DNA from: Nocardia harenae NBRC 108248
GTDB taxonomy: Bacteria; Actinomycetota; Actinomycetes; Mycobacteriales; Mycobacteriaceae
Direction of reading: 5' to 3'
DNA length: 64,000 nt
NCBI RefSeq assembly: GCF_001612885.1
Contig: NZ_BDBH01000018.1
Location: forward strand, 1 to 64,000
Shown here: piece by piece, positions 40,651 through 48,665 of the stretch
Layout: each line of letters begins with the position of its first letter
Position numbering within the stretch: the stretch's first letter is position 1
Notes under the pieces: model-generated
Database searches by the model: none
The model's input: the letters and a program-made list of their open reading frames with translations, nothing else
What the model was told of the DNA's origin: nothing
Position numbers and translations under genes: made by a program

Positions 40651-41497
40651 ATGCCATCCGCGAAATACGCCGAACTGGGCGCGTTCCTCCGCTCCCGGCG
40701 CGAGCGCATCCGCCCGGAGCAGGTCGGGCTGGTCCCCGGGCCGCGGCGCCGGGTCCCCGGGCTGCGCCGGGATGAAGTAGCACAATTGGCCGGCGCCTCG
40801 GTGGACTACTACATCGAGCTGGAACGCGGCGCCGGTTCGCAACCCTCCGAGCAGATGCTCGCCGCCCTGGCCCGCGCCCTCCGGCTGACCAGGGACGAGC
40901 GCGACCACCTCTACCACCTGGCCGAACGACCGATCCCGCGCACCGCCGACCCGCAGGTGCACCCCGGCATGCTCGACCTCCTCACCCGGCTCACCGAAAC
41001 CCCCGCCCAGGTCATCACCGACCTGCACGTTCCGCTGGTGCAGAATCCGCTGGCGGTCGCCCTGCTCGGCGACCGGTCCGGGCTGCGCGGCCCGGAGGCG
41101 AGCTTCGTCTACCGCTGGTTCACCGACCCCGATGCCAGGCGGATCTACCCCGAGGAGGACCACCCCGCGCACGCTCGCTCCTACGTCGCCGACTTCCGAG
41201 CAGCGGCCGCCCGCCGCGACGCGCGCGACAGCGAGGCACGCACCCTCATCGACGACCTGCTCACCCGCTCCCCCGAGTTCGCCGCGCTCTGGGCCGAGCA
41301 CGATGTCGCGGTCCGGCGCGACAATCGCAAGCGCATCGTGCACCCGGAGCTCGGCCTGCTCGAGGTCCACTGCCTGACCCTGACCAGCGAGGACGGCAGG
41401 CAGCGGCTGCTCTGGTTCACCCCCGCGCTCGGCACCGACAGCGCCGACCGGCCTGGCGCTGCTCGCGGTGGTCGGCAACCAGGGCTTCCCCGGCTGA
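40651..41497 (+). pseudogene. XRE/MmyB-like transcriptional regulator with 3' frameshift
   Basis: The N-terminal helix-turn-helix (LGAFLRSRRERIRPEQVGLV, RRDEVAQLAGASVDYYIELE) and the MmyB-like ligand-binding region (VHPELGLLEVHCLTLTSEDG) are intact to residue 267. The family normally ends with LALLAVVG-type sequence. Here that ending (LALLAVVGNQGFPG, then TGA at 41495) is found one frame over, beginning at 41453, after GACCGGC. One extra base near 41449-41452 shifts the frame; without correction translation would run into yaaA. It is either a real late frameshift or a sequencing error, and the protein may be functional since only the last 15 residues change. Confidence 0.75.
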
Positions 41498-41513
41498 ACT
41501 ACCGTTACCGCTC

Positions 41514-42257
41514 GTGCTGGTGCTGCTGCCTCCCTCCGAAACCAAGTCCGACGGCGGGCGCGGCGGCCCGCTCGACCTCGGCTCGCTCGCGCTCCCCGCG
41601 CTCACCCCGGTCCGGGCCCAGCTGCTCGATGCGGTGGAGAAGCTGGCCGCCGACCCGGCGACGTCCGCCGCCGTCCTCGGGCTCGGCAAGTCGGCGAAGG
41701 CGGAGATCGCCCGCAATGCCGCCGTCCGCACCTCCGCCACCCGGCCCGCGCTGGAGCGCTACACCGGCGTCCTCTACGACGCACTGGACGCACGCTCGTT
41801 CACCCGCGCGCAGAAGGCCAAGGCGCTGCACCGGCTCGCCGTCGGCTCCGCGCTCTTCGGCGTGGTCCGGGCGGGCGACCCGATCCCCGCCTACCGCCTC
41901 TCCGGCGGCACCCGCCTCCCCGGCCTGCCCACCCTGCCCGCGCTCTGGAAGGACGCGCTCACCCCCGCGCTGCTCGCCGAGGCCGCGGGTGGGCTGGTGG
42001 TCGACCTGCGCTCCGGCAGTTATCAGGCGCTCGGCCCGGTCCCCGGCGCCGTCACCGCCACCGTGCTCACCGAGCAGCCGGACGGCAGCCGGACCGTCGT
42101 GAGTCACTTCAACAAGCACCACAAGGGGCTGCTCGCCCGCGCTCTCGTACTGACTCGCGCGGACCCGTCGGATGTGCGCGGGGTGGGGCGGATCGCCGCC
42201 AAAGCCGGGTTGCGGGTCGAGGTCGCCTCCCCCACGGAGCTGCTCGTCCTCACCTGA
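41514..42257 (+). CDS. yaaA: YaaA family peroxide-stress protein
   Basis: A 247-residue DUF328/YaaA protein. The N-terminus LVLLPPSETKSDGG carries the invariant PPSETK, and YTGVLYDALDARSFTRAQKA, FGVVRAGDPIPAYRLSGG and FNKHHKGLLARAL are typical. E. coli YaaA limits free iron and DNA damage under peroxide stress; a DNA-binding fold is known. It starts at GTG 41514, 16 bp behind the frameshifted regulator. Confidence 0.93.
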   Translation: MLVLLPPSETKSDGGRGGPLDLGSLALPALTPVRAQLLDAVEKLAADPATSAAVLGLGKSAKAEIARNAAVRTSATRPALERYTGVLYDALDARSFTRAQKAKALHRLAVGSALFGVVRAGDPIPAYRLSGGTRLPGLPTLPALWKDALTPALLAEAAGGLVVDLRSGSYQALGPVPGAVTATVLTEQPDGSRTVVSHFNKHHKGLLARALVLTRADPSDVRGVGRIAAKAGLRVEVASPTELLVLT

Positions 42258-42353
42258 AAAATCGGTCGCGCCCGGCCCTGCCGCTCCCGTAGCGTCGTCT
42301 CCGCACCGAAGGGCGAAAGACGGTGCGAGGCAACGATTCGCCGGAGGTGGACC

Positions 42354-43085
42354 ATGACGAAGCTCAATCAGATCATCGCCGTCGAGAAGGGCGTGAAGAG
42401 CGGTTCGGCGCGCGAGCTGGCCGAGGCGAGGGCGCTGCTGCAGAAGCAGGCGCTGCTCGCCGGTATCGCCCGCACGTACCAGCCCAAGGACGAGGAGGGC
42501 GAGCAGCTCCCGGCCGAGTCCACCCGCGTGCAGGTGACCTCCGAGGAGGTGCTGCGCCGCACCGCGGCCACCCTCACCCGGCTCTTCGACGTCACCGCCA
42601 CCAAGGACTGGGCCAACACCAGCGCCACCGCCGACGTCACCGTCGACGGCGAGGTGCTGCTGGCCCAGGTGCCGGTCTCGTACCTGCTTTTCCTGGAGAA
42701 GCAGCTGGCCGAGCTGCATCAGTTCGTCAAGGCGCTCCCGGTGCTCGACGCCGCCGAGTCCTGGTCCTTCGACGACTCCACCGACACCTGGCGCACCGAC
42801 GCCGTACGCACCATCCGCACCCGGAAGGTGCCGCGCAACCACGTCAAGGCGGAGGCGACGGAGAAGCACCCGGCGCAGGTCGAGGTGTACTACGAGGACA
42901 TCGCGGTCGGTTACTGGACCACGGTGAAGTTCTCCGGCGCGCTCCCCGCGCGGCGGGTGAACGAGCTGGTGCAGCGGGTGGAGACGCTGCGCGAGGCGGT
43001 GCAGTTCGCGCGCGAGGAGGCCAATGGCGCCGAGGTGGCGGAGCGCCGCACCGGCGACGCCGTCTTCCGCTACCTGTTCCGCTGA
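42354..43085 (+). CDS. Conserved actinobacterial hypothetical protein
   Basis: A 243-residue protein beginning TKLNQIIAVEKGVKSGSARE, with a good site GGAGG before ATG 42354. The body is a mixed alpha/beta soluble protein (LLAGIARTYQPKDEEGEQLP, VLLAQVPVSYLLFLEKQLAE, HPAQVEVYYEDIAVGYWTTV) with no catalytic motif I know. Similar proteins of unknown function occur widely in actinobacteria. A hairpin directly behind the stop ends the unit. Confidence 0.8.
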   Translation: MTKLNQIIAVEKGVKSGSARELAEARALLQKQALLAGIARTYQPKDEEGEQLPAESTRVQVTSEEVLRRTAATLTRLFDVTATKDWANTSATADVTVDGEVLLAQVPVSYLLFLEKQLAELHQFVKALPVLDAAESWSFDDSTDTWRTDAVRTIRTRKVPRNHVKAEATEKHPAQVEVYYEDIAVGYWTTVKFSGALPARRVNELVQRVETLREAVQFAREEANGAEVAERRTGDAVFRYLFR

Positions 43086-43093
43086 CCCCACGA

Positions 43094-43119
43094 ACTCCCC
43101 CGTCGCGAGCGGGGGGAGT
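43094..43119 (+). terminator. Hairpin behind the hypothetical gene
   Basis: ACTCCCCC (43094-43101) pairs with GGGGGAGT (43112-43119), an 8-bp stem with a 10-base loop, 8 bp after the stop at 43085. No T-tract. A plausible actinobacterial terminator. Confidence 0.55.
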
Positions 43120-43236
43120 GCGCTCCCCGAGCGCACAAACTCACGCTGATCGATCAGCCTGAACGTCAAGCTCAGACTCTCGCTCCAGCACGAGTATTCG
43201 TCGCCCTTGCTTCGGCCCCGCGGCCCGGACGCACGG

Positions 43237-43314
43237 CGGCGGGGTGCCGGTTCGAATCCGGTTCTCGGTGTTCTCCTACCGAGGTGGTCCAATGGAAGGG
43301 CACGTCGCAGTCAC
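43237..43314 (+). tRNA. Candidate circularly permuted tRNA-like gene
   Basis: Halves occur in reversed order. First: T-stem GCCGG (43246-43250), T-loop TTCGAAT (43251-43257), CCGGT, then acceptor 3' strand TCTCGGT (43263-43269) and G73 (43270). After 7 bases: acceptor 5' strand ACCGAGG (43278-43284), TG, D-stem GTCC (43287-43290), loop AATGGAA, GGGC (43298-43301). All 7 acceptor pairs form (one G-T). T8, A14, G18-G19, A21 and an A15/T48 Levitt pair are present. Anticodon stem CGTCG (43303-43307) pairs with CGGCG (43237-43241), with a 4-base variable loop (43242-43245). The 5' half then reads CAGTCAC, resembling an Asp (GTC) loop but lacking T33. How the ends would be joined is unknown. Remnants of two tandem tRNA genes are the alternative. 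Confidence 0.5.
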
Positions 43315-43414
43315 CATGATCCGGCCGTTGGGGGTCGGGGCAGGTACGGGGTGACTCATTTCCGGGGCCCGGGAGCAGGCCAAGCTCCCGGGTCCCTCTC
43401 GCCGCACTGGAGAA

Positions 43415-45475
43415 TCAGTCGATCCCTGGGAAGTCCGCGTCCAGATCGATAAGCCGGGCCAATTCTGCAGCAGTGATTCGTTGGCTGGCCGCTGCTCGAT
43501 CCGAGGAGTCGAAGACGATCCCTTCGGTCTCGAGAATTGGACGCGGAGCATCTGTCCTAGCCGGATCTGGCCAACGAAAATCTGCCGAGATCTCACCTGT
43601 CGACTTGAGGACGCGGTGTGCGTTCGGCACGGGCAAGGTGGCGAGGCGCTGTCCGACAGCCACCGGATGCGTTCCGATAACCTCAGCGATATCGCCATAG
43701 CTGGTCCAACGGCCCGAGGGAATCGACGCGAGAACCTCGACCATCAGCCGCCATCTCGGCTCAGGAGGCAGCGACTCCACCGAATCCTCTGGTCCCGGCC
43801 AGATTTTGATGACTCGCTGCGCGAGGGCTGCGCCTCTCGCACGAATCTCGGCGCTTCCCCACCTGGTCGCGTCAGCGATCTCGCGATTCATCGCTAGTCC
43901 ACTGTCTTCGAGAATCTTCTTCTTCGCCTCGAAACCGTCGTTGGCTAGTTTGGAATTGAAAGCGGTCAGCGTCAGGTTGCCCAAGGTGTGCACAACTGTG
44001 CGATGGAGGTCTTCCGGACTCTCTCCATCTGCGGTTTCGGTTCTCAGCATGTCCCACCATTCCTCGGTCGGAGACTGCGGCAGGACATGTTCGATCGTGA
44101 GCTTCGCCTTCGAGAAGTCCACGGGCTCTTTGTGACTGAGATCCTCTTCCAAGCATCGGAGAACATAGGTGCGCTGCGGACCGCGGCCGCTCCAGTAGAA
44201 GTTGTTCGCTATCACGGCCTCTCGAATGTGTTGGTCGGTGGGAAAACGCTTCCGATTACCGGAGAGGATCTTGATGATCTCCTCGGCAGTCGGGACCGCG
44301 TCGGCCAATTCCTTCACAAGAGACATCAGGACGCGGTTGCTGTTCGCACTGGCGATTCCCGCGATCATCCTCCGCACCAGATAGCTCTCCACAACCCGGA
44401 GAGACAGTGCGGCTTCGTCTGCGTCGAGCTGCCCCTCGTCGTGAGCGAGCAAGATCCGCAAGACCACGGGATGAACTACCTGGGCTCCCCAGCGGTCGAG
44501 CCGTTCGAGAGCACGTCGCAATTCCGGAGCCTGCTCGACGTCCGGCGAGATGATCTTTTTGAACGATCTCGCCTTCCGATGCAGCTCGATGATCCATTGC
44601 TCTACCAGCGACTCTTCGCGCAGCACCTCGAGCCGCTGTTGTTGCGCGTGGTACGCGGCTGTTTGGGTAGCTCGGTCATCTCCGTGTATCACCAGATCGA
44701 GCCAGATGAGCGTCTCCAACTGCTCGTTCGTCAACAGTTCCTGCAGCGGTAGCCACTGCTGCTCATATACTCGTTCGCCGCGCACTGGCATTCGCATGAA
44801 CAGATAGTTGCGCAGAAGGTCTGCCTGCGTCAGAGGCTGACCGGTATGGTTGAGGCACTCGAAAATTCGGTGCACATTGTCACCCTGATGAGCCGCTATC
44901 TCCACAATGCTGAGCTGGGCGGCAATCGCTTGCTCGATCCGTGCCGGATTCGACGGGTCATCCGGGTCGTCGGCCGCGATCAGCTCCGACCGAAAGTAGC
45001 GGTACGCGAACCCGATTCGATCCTCACCGCCGGCGCCCGGTGCTCGCTCGAGAAGTGCGACCCAGGACGCACGATCTGCTTGGGTAGGCAACAGCGTGTA
45101 CCGTTCGGCGCCACTGGCGTACTTGTTCATCAGGTAGAGGTCATCGATCTTGGCTGCGAGTCGCGTGTCCGCAGCGTGCACGTGATCGCGGATCGCGCAC
45201 AGGAGAATGCTCAAGGTCGTGAGCCGTTGCTGACCGTCGACCACGAGCCAACCTTGGACCCCAGCGGGGGTGTTCGCGGGGCTGGGCGCCAGAACAACGG
45301 AGCCGAGGAAGTGCGAAGCGTCGTCTCCCGTCTCGATAACCGTCAGCAGGTCGTCCCACAGCTTCTTGAGATGTCTCCGTTCCCAGCTGTACCGCCGCTG
45401 GTAGAGCGGCACGACGTACTGCCTCTCGCCCTGCAGCAGACTGCGAAGGGTCGTCTCGTTCGCTTTCACCAACAC
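43415..45475 (-). CDS. DUF262-DUF1524 protein with C-terminal alkyltransferase-like domain (GmrSD-like)
   Basis: A 686-residue protein. The N-terminal DUF262 has VPLYQRRYSWERRHLKKLWD (residues 22-41) and the nucleotide-hydrolysis signature VVDGQQRLTTLSILL (78-92). A helical middle follows. DUF1524 at about 455-540 has IEHVLPQSPTEEW and HTLGNLTLTAFNSKLAN, the HNH nuclease pattern. A third domain (about 575-640: VEVLASIPSGRWTSYGDIAE, AHRVLKSTGEIS) resembles the O6-alkylguanine transferase DNA-binding region, with the Cys of PCHR replaced (NAHR). GmrSD relatives cut modified phage DNA. Lower GC than its neighbours suggests transfer. It is a single gene next to a tRNA-like structure. Defence function is inferred. 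Confidence 0.88.
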   Translation of the reverse strand: MLVKANETTLRSLLQGERQYVVPLYQRRYSWERRHLKKLWDDLLTVIETGDDASHFLGSVVLAPSPANTPAGVQGWLVVDGQQRLTTLSILLCAIRDHVHAADTRLAAKIDDLYLMNKYASGAERYTLLPTQADRASWVALLERAPGAGGEDRIGFAYRYFRSELIAADDPDDPSNPARIEQAIAAQLSIVEIAAHQGDNVHRIFECLNHTGQPLTQADLLRNYLFMRMPVRGERVYEQQWLPLQELLTNEQLETLIWLDLVIHGDDRATQTAAYHAQQQRLEVLREESLVEQWIIELHRKARSFKKIISPDVEQAPELRRALERLDRWGAQVVHPVVLRILLAHDEGQLDADEAALSLRVVESYLVRRMIAGIASANSNRVLMSLVKELADAVPTAEEIIKILSGNRKRFPTDQHIREAVIANNFYWSGRGPQRTYVLRCLEEDLSHKEPVDFSKAKLTIEHVLPQSPTEEWWDMLRTETADGESPEDLHRTVVHTLGNLTLTAFNSKLANDGFEAKKKILEDSGLAMNREIADATRWGSAEIRARGAALAQRVIKIWPGPEDSVESLPPEPRWRLMVEVLASIPSGRWTSYGDIAEVIGTHPVAVGQRLATLPVPNAHRVLKSTGEISADFRWPDPARTDAPRPILETEGIVFDSSDRAAASQRITAAELARLIDLDADFPGID

Positions 45476-45634
45476 TCATTTCCACTCGACAACAACGAGA
45501 TTCAGCCAAACGTGGCGATGCTACCCGCCACGCTCCGCAACCTACCGTCGGTCGAACGGACGACAGCGGATCGTTGGCCGTCCCGCTGGGGCGACACTCA
45601 GCGGGCGCGGACCGCGCACACGCCGAGACGAGCG

Positions 45635-47140
45635 CTATCCCTGCTGCGCTTCTTTCTCCGCATGCTGCGCCTCGGCCAACTGCGCGGGCGTATACCGCAA
45701 CGTCAGCGCGACGGCCCCGATGAGCAGCGCCAACAGCGCACAGCAGAAGAGGACGAGGGTGTACCCGTTGCCCAGCGCATCGATCTCGAGCGCGGTCATG
45801 TCCGTGGCGGGCACCCCGACCACCCCCCCGACGGCGAGCGTTCGCGACGCGGCGATCGGACTGAACAACCCGATGGCGATGGGCGTAGCGAGGTTCATGA
45901 ACATCTGCCCGACGGCGGCGAGCGGACCGATATCGGCCGCGGGAACGCCGACCAGGACGCAGATCGGGGCCAGCACCATGGCGACGCCGACGCCGAAGCC
46001 GATCACCACCAGCAGGGGCAGCAGGACGGTGAAGTACTCGACGTCACCCTTCAACGTGGAGGCGAAGGCCAAGCCGCAGGCCAGGATGGCGCTCGCGACG
46101 AGGAGCAGCCAGCGCGGGGCGACCAGGAGCGCGAGCTTGGAGGCGAGCGCGCCGCCGATGCCGATGCCGATGGTGAACGGGATGGCGGCGAGGCCGGCGG
46201 TGAGCGGGCTGTAGCCGAGCACGTTCTGCAGGAACTGGGCGACGAAGTACGTCATCGCGCCGAGCATGCCGCCGGCCAGGAAGATGAGCAGGAAGGTGGC
46301 GACGCGGTCGCGGCGGTCGAAGAGCGACCAGGGCAGCAGGGGGGAGTCGACGCGGCGTTCCAGCAGGACGAAGACGACGAGCAGCACGAGCCCGCCGAGG
46401 AGGGCGCCGATGATCCAGGGGCTGTCCCAGCCGAGTTGCGGGCCCTCGGTGGCGCCGAAGACGATGGCGGCGCAGGCGATGGTGCCGAGCAGGGCACCGC
46501 GCACGTCGAGGGTGGTGCGCTGGTGCGCGGTGTCGGACAGGGTGACGATCGCGCCCGCGATGATGAGCGCGCCGATCGGCACGTTGATCAGGAAGATCCA
46601 GCGCCAGGAGACCTCGGTGAGCGCGCCGCCGACCACCAGGCCGCCGACCGAGCCGACGCCGACCATGGAACCCAGGATGGCGACCGCCTGGTTGCGCGCG
46701 CGGCCGGGGGCGAAGGTGGTGGCGACCAGGGCGAACGCGGTCGGGGCCGCGATGGCGGCGCCCGCGCCCTGCAGGGCGCGGGCGGTGAGCAGCATCCACT
46801 CGGCCTGGGCCAGGCCGCAGAGCAGCGAGGCGACGGTGAAGACGGCGACGCCGCTGATCAGCATGCGTTTGCGGCCGAAGGAGTCACCGAGGCGGCCGCC
46901 GAGCAGCATCAATCCGGCGAAGGTGAGGCCGTAGGAGGTGACGGTCCAGGCGCTGCCCGCGCTGGAGAGCCCCATCTCCTCCTGCAGCCGCGGTAGCGCG
47001 AAGATCACGACCGTGCCGTCCAGCACCACCATGAGCTGCAGGCCGCTCAGTACCAGGATGGCGAGCCCGAAGGCGCGCCCGGTCACCGGGTAGTGCGGGG
47101 TTACCGCGGGGTCTCTGAGCACCCGGCCACTGTAAATCAT
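45635..47140 (-). CDS. efpA: DHA2-type MFS multidrug efflux transporter, EfpA-like
   Basis: A 501-residue, 14-segment major facilitator. GTVVIFALPRLQEEMGLSSA is the DHA2 motif around segment 1 (Asp-Gly-Thr-x-Val), GGRLGDSFGRKRMLISG is motif A and GAGAAIAAPTAFALV is motif C-like. The equivalent M. tuberculosis gene efpA (Rv2846c) lies between proS and cysG, exactly as here apart from the inserted accessory genes. Likely proton-driven export of lipophilic drugs or lipids. Confidence 0.92.
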   Translation of the reverse strand: MIYSGRVLRDPAVTPHYPVTGRAFGLAILVLSGLQLMVVLDGTVVIFALPRLQEEMGLSSAGSAWTVTSYGLTFAGLMLLGGRLGDSFGRKRMLISGVAVFTVASLLCGLAQAEWMLLTARALQGAGAAIAAPTAFALVATTFAPGRARNQAVAILGSMVGVGSVGGLVVGGALTEVSWRWIFLINVPIGALIIAGAIVTLSDTAHQRTTLDVRGALLGTIACAAIVFGATEGPQLGWDSPWIIGALLGGLVLLVVFVLLERRVDSPLLPWSLFDRRDRVATFLLIFLAGGMLGAMTYFVAQFLQNVLGYSPLTAGLAAIPFTIGIGIGGALASKLALLVAPRWLLLVASAILACGLAFASTLKGDVEYFTVLLPLLVVIGFGVGVAMVLAPICVLVGVPAADIGPLAAVGQMFMNLATPIAIGLFSPIAASRTLAVGGVVGVPATDMTALEIDALGNGYTLVLFCCALLALLIGAVALTLRYTPAQLAEAQHAEKEAQQG

Positions 47141-47215
47141 GCGTCACAGACATCGCCCCGGCCGGATGGCCGCGGCCGCCAGGCGGCGACCAGCGGATTC
47201 CGGGCGGTGCGCCAG

Positions 47216-48448
47216 TTACGCAGGGGCCGAGCCGAACCCGGCCGTCGGGCCGATGACGACAATCGCAGGCGGCCGGATGCCCTCGGACTTGACCCGCTCG
47301 GCCACGGTGCCGAGATCCGCCCGCAGCACCCGCTGGGTGCGCAGCGTGCCCTCCTGGATCACGGCGGCGGGGGTCTCGGCGGGGCGGCCGCCGTCGAGCA
47401 GCGCGGCGGCGAAGCGGTCCAGCCGCTCGACCGCCATCATGAGCACGAGCGTGCCGCGCAGGGTGGCCAGCGCGGGCCAGTCGACCAGGGAGTCCGGGTG
47501 GTCGGGGGCGACGTGGCCGCTCACCACCACGAACTCGTGGGTGACGCCGCGGTGCGTCACCGGGATGCCCGCCGCCGCGGGGACCGAGATCGGGCTGGTG
47601 ATACCGGGCACGACGGTCACCGGGACCCCGGCCTCGACGCAGGCCTCCAGCTCCTCGTAGCCGCGGCCGAAGACGTACGGGTCGCCGCCCTTGAGCCGGA
47701 CCACGAACTTGCCCGCCTTGGCGCCGTCGACCAGGGCCCGGTTGATCGCCTCCTGCGCCATGGACCGGCCGTACGGGATCTTGGCGGCGTCGATCACCTC
47801 GACCTCGGGGCCGAGCTCGGCGAGCAGCTCCGGCGGGGCGAGCCGGTCGGCGACCACCAGGTCGGCCCTGGCGAGCAGCCTGCGGCCGCGCACGGTGATC
47901 AGATCGGGGTCGCCGGGGCCGCCGCCGACCAGCGCGACGCCGGGCAGCACCGGGTCGGAGTCGTCGGTGACGACGCCGGACTGCAGCGCCTCCAGCAGCG
48001 CGCTGCGCACCGCGGCCGAGCGCCGGTGCGCGCCGCCGGCCAGCACGCCGAGGCTGAGCCCGTCGTAGCGCGCGGTGGCGGGGGTGACGGCGGTGCCGAG
48101 CCGCGCGATATCGGCGCGCACGCAGAAGACCCGGCGCCGGGTGGCCTCGGCCACGATGGCGGCATTGGTCGCCGGCTCATCGGTGCAGGCGATGGCGTAC
48201 CAGGCGCCGTCCAGGTCGCCGTCGGCGTAGTCGCGCAGCTCCAGGGTGAGCTGCCCGGCGCTCGCCATCCCCTCCACGGCCGGGGTGACCGCGCGGCTGA
48301 CGACGTGCACCTCGGCGCCGGAGGCGATGAGCAGCCCCAGCCTGCGCTGGGCCACCGACCCGCCGCCGACCACGACCACGCGCCGCCCGTTCAGGTCCAG
48401 CCCGACGAGGTAGTTCGGGTCGCCGGCATCGGTAGGAGTATCGGACAC
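47216..48448 (-). CDS. cysG: Uroporphyrinogen-III C-methyltransferase/precorrin-2 dehydrogenase (siroheme synthase)
   Basis: A 410-residue fusion. The N-terminal dehydrogenase/ferrochelatase part has YLVGLDLNGRRVVVVGGGSV (NAD site) and AIACTDEPATNAAIVAEATR. The C-terminal SAM-dependent methyltransferase part has VALVGGGPGDPDLITVRGRR, VRLKGGDPYVFGRGYEE and VVPGITSPISVPAAAGIPVT. Makes siroheme precursor for sulfite/nitrite reductases. GTG 48448 gives a length close to M. tuberculosis CysG (Rv2847c); a longer frame upstream is unconserved. Confidence 0.94.
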   Translation of the reverse strand: MSDTPTDAGDPNYLVGLDLNGRRVVVVGGGSVAQRRLGLLIASGAEVHVVSRAVTPAVEGMASAGQLTLELRDYADGDLDGAWYAIACTDEPATNAAIVAEATRRRVFCVRADIARLGTAVTPATARYDGLSLGVLAGGAHRRSAAVRSALLEALQSGVVTDDSDPVLPGVALVGGGPGDPDLITVRGRRLLARADLVVADRLAPPELLAELGPEVEVIDAAKIPYGRSMAQEAINRALVDGAKAGKFVVRLKGGDPYVFGRGYEELEACVEAGVPVTVVPGITSPISVPAAAGIPVTHRGVTHEFVVVSGHVAPDHPDSLVDWPALATLRGTLVLMMAVERLDRFAAALLDGGRPAETPAAVIQEGTLRTQRVLRADLGTVAERVKSEGIRPPAIVVIGPTAGFGSAPA

Positions 48449-48665
48449 GGGGAGCCAGCCTACGGAGCCGCGCGGGACCGATCGGTGGGCACCCCGGCGC
48501 CGAGGACGTCTATCGTTCTCCGAGCCGAATAAGTTACGCAAAATTCAGATATCACTGCTGGACTTATGTCCTGATCAGTTCGGCTGTGTGTGATCTCCGG
48601 TTCATTCCAGTCACGAGCGGAGCAGAGTGCCGTGGACGGCGCCGTTCTCGGATAGTCTCGCCGGT

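Larger units (their letters stand above)
43086..43414. other. Non-coding stretch before the DUF262 gene
   Basis: No protein gene is supported in these 329 bp. It holds the hairpin at 43094-43119, the permuted tRNA-like structure, and flanks (43211-43236 and 43320-43345) that contain complementary GC blocks, for example GCCCCG (43215-43220) and CGGGGC (43336-43341), which could close a longer helix around the tRNA-like part. A further GC-rich inverted repeat (about CCCGGGAGC with GCTCCCGGG, 43368-43392) lies just before the DUF262 stop and may be its terminator. Confidence 0.55.

Noticed and set aside
43246..43270. T-arm segment as an ordinary tRNA 3' end or integrase attachment remnant
   Set aside because: No matching 5' acceptor strand occurs in the 100 bp upstream, while a perfect 7-bp match with a canonical D-arm follows immediately downstream, so permutation explains more. 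An attachment-site origin remains possible but would not create the D-arm.
43278..43355. Ordinary tRNA starting at 43278
   Set aside because: No T-loop (GTTCGA-type) or 3' acceptor strand follows in the next 80 bp.
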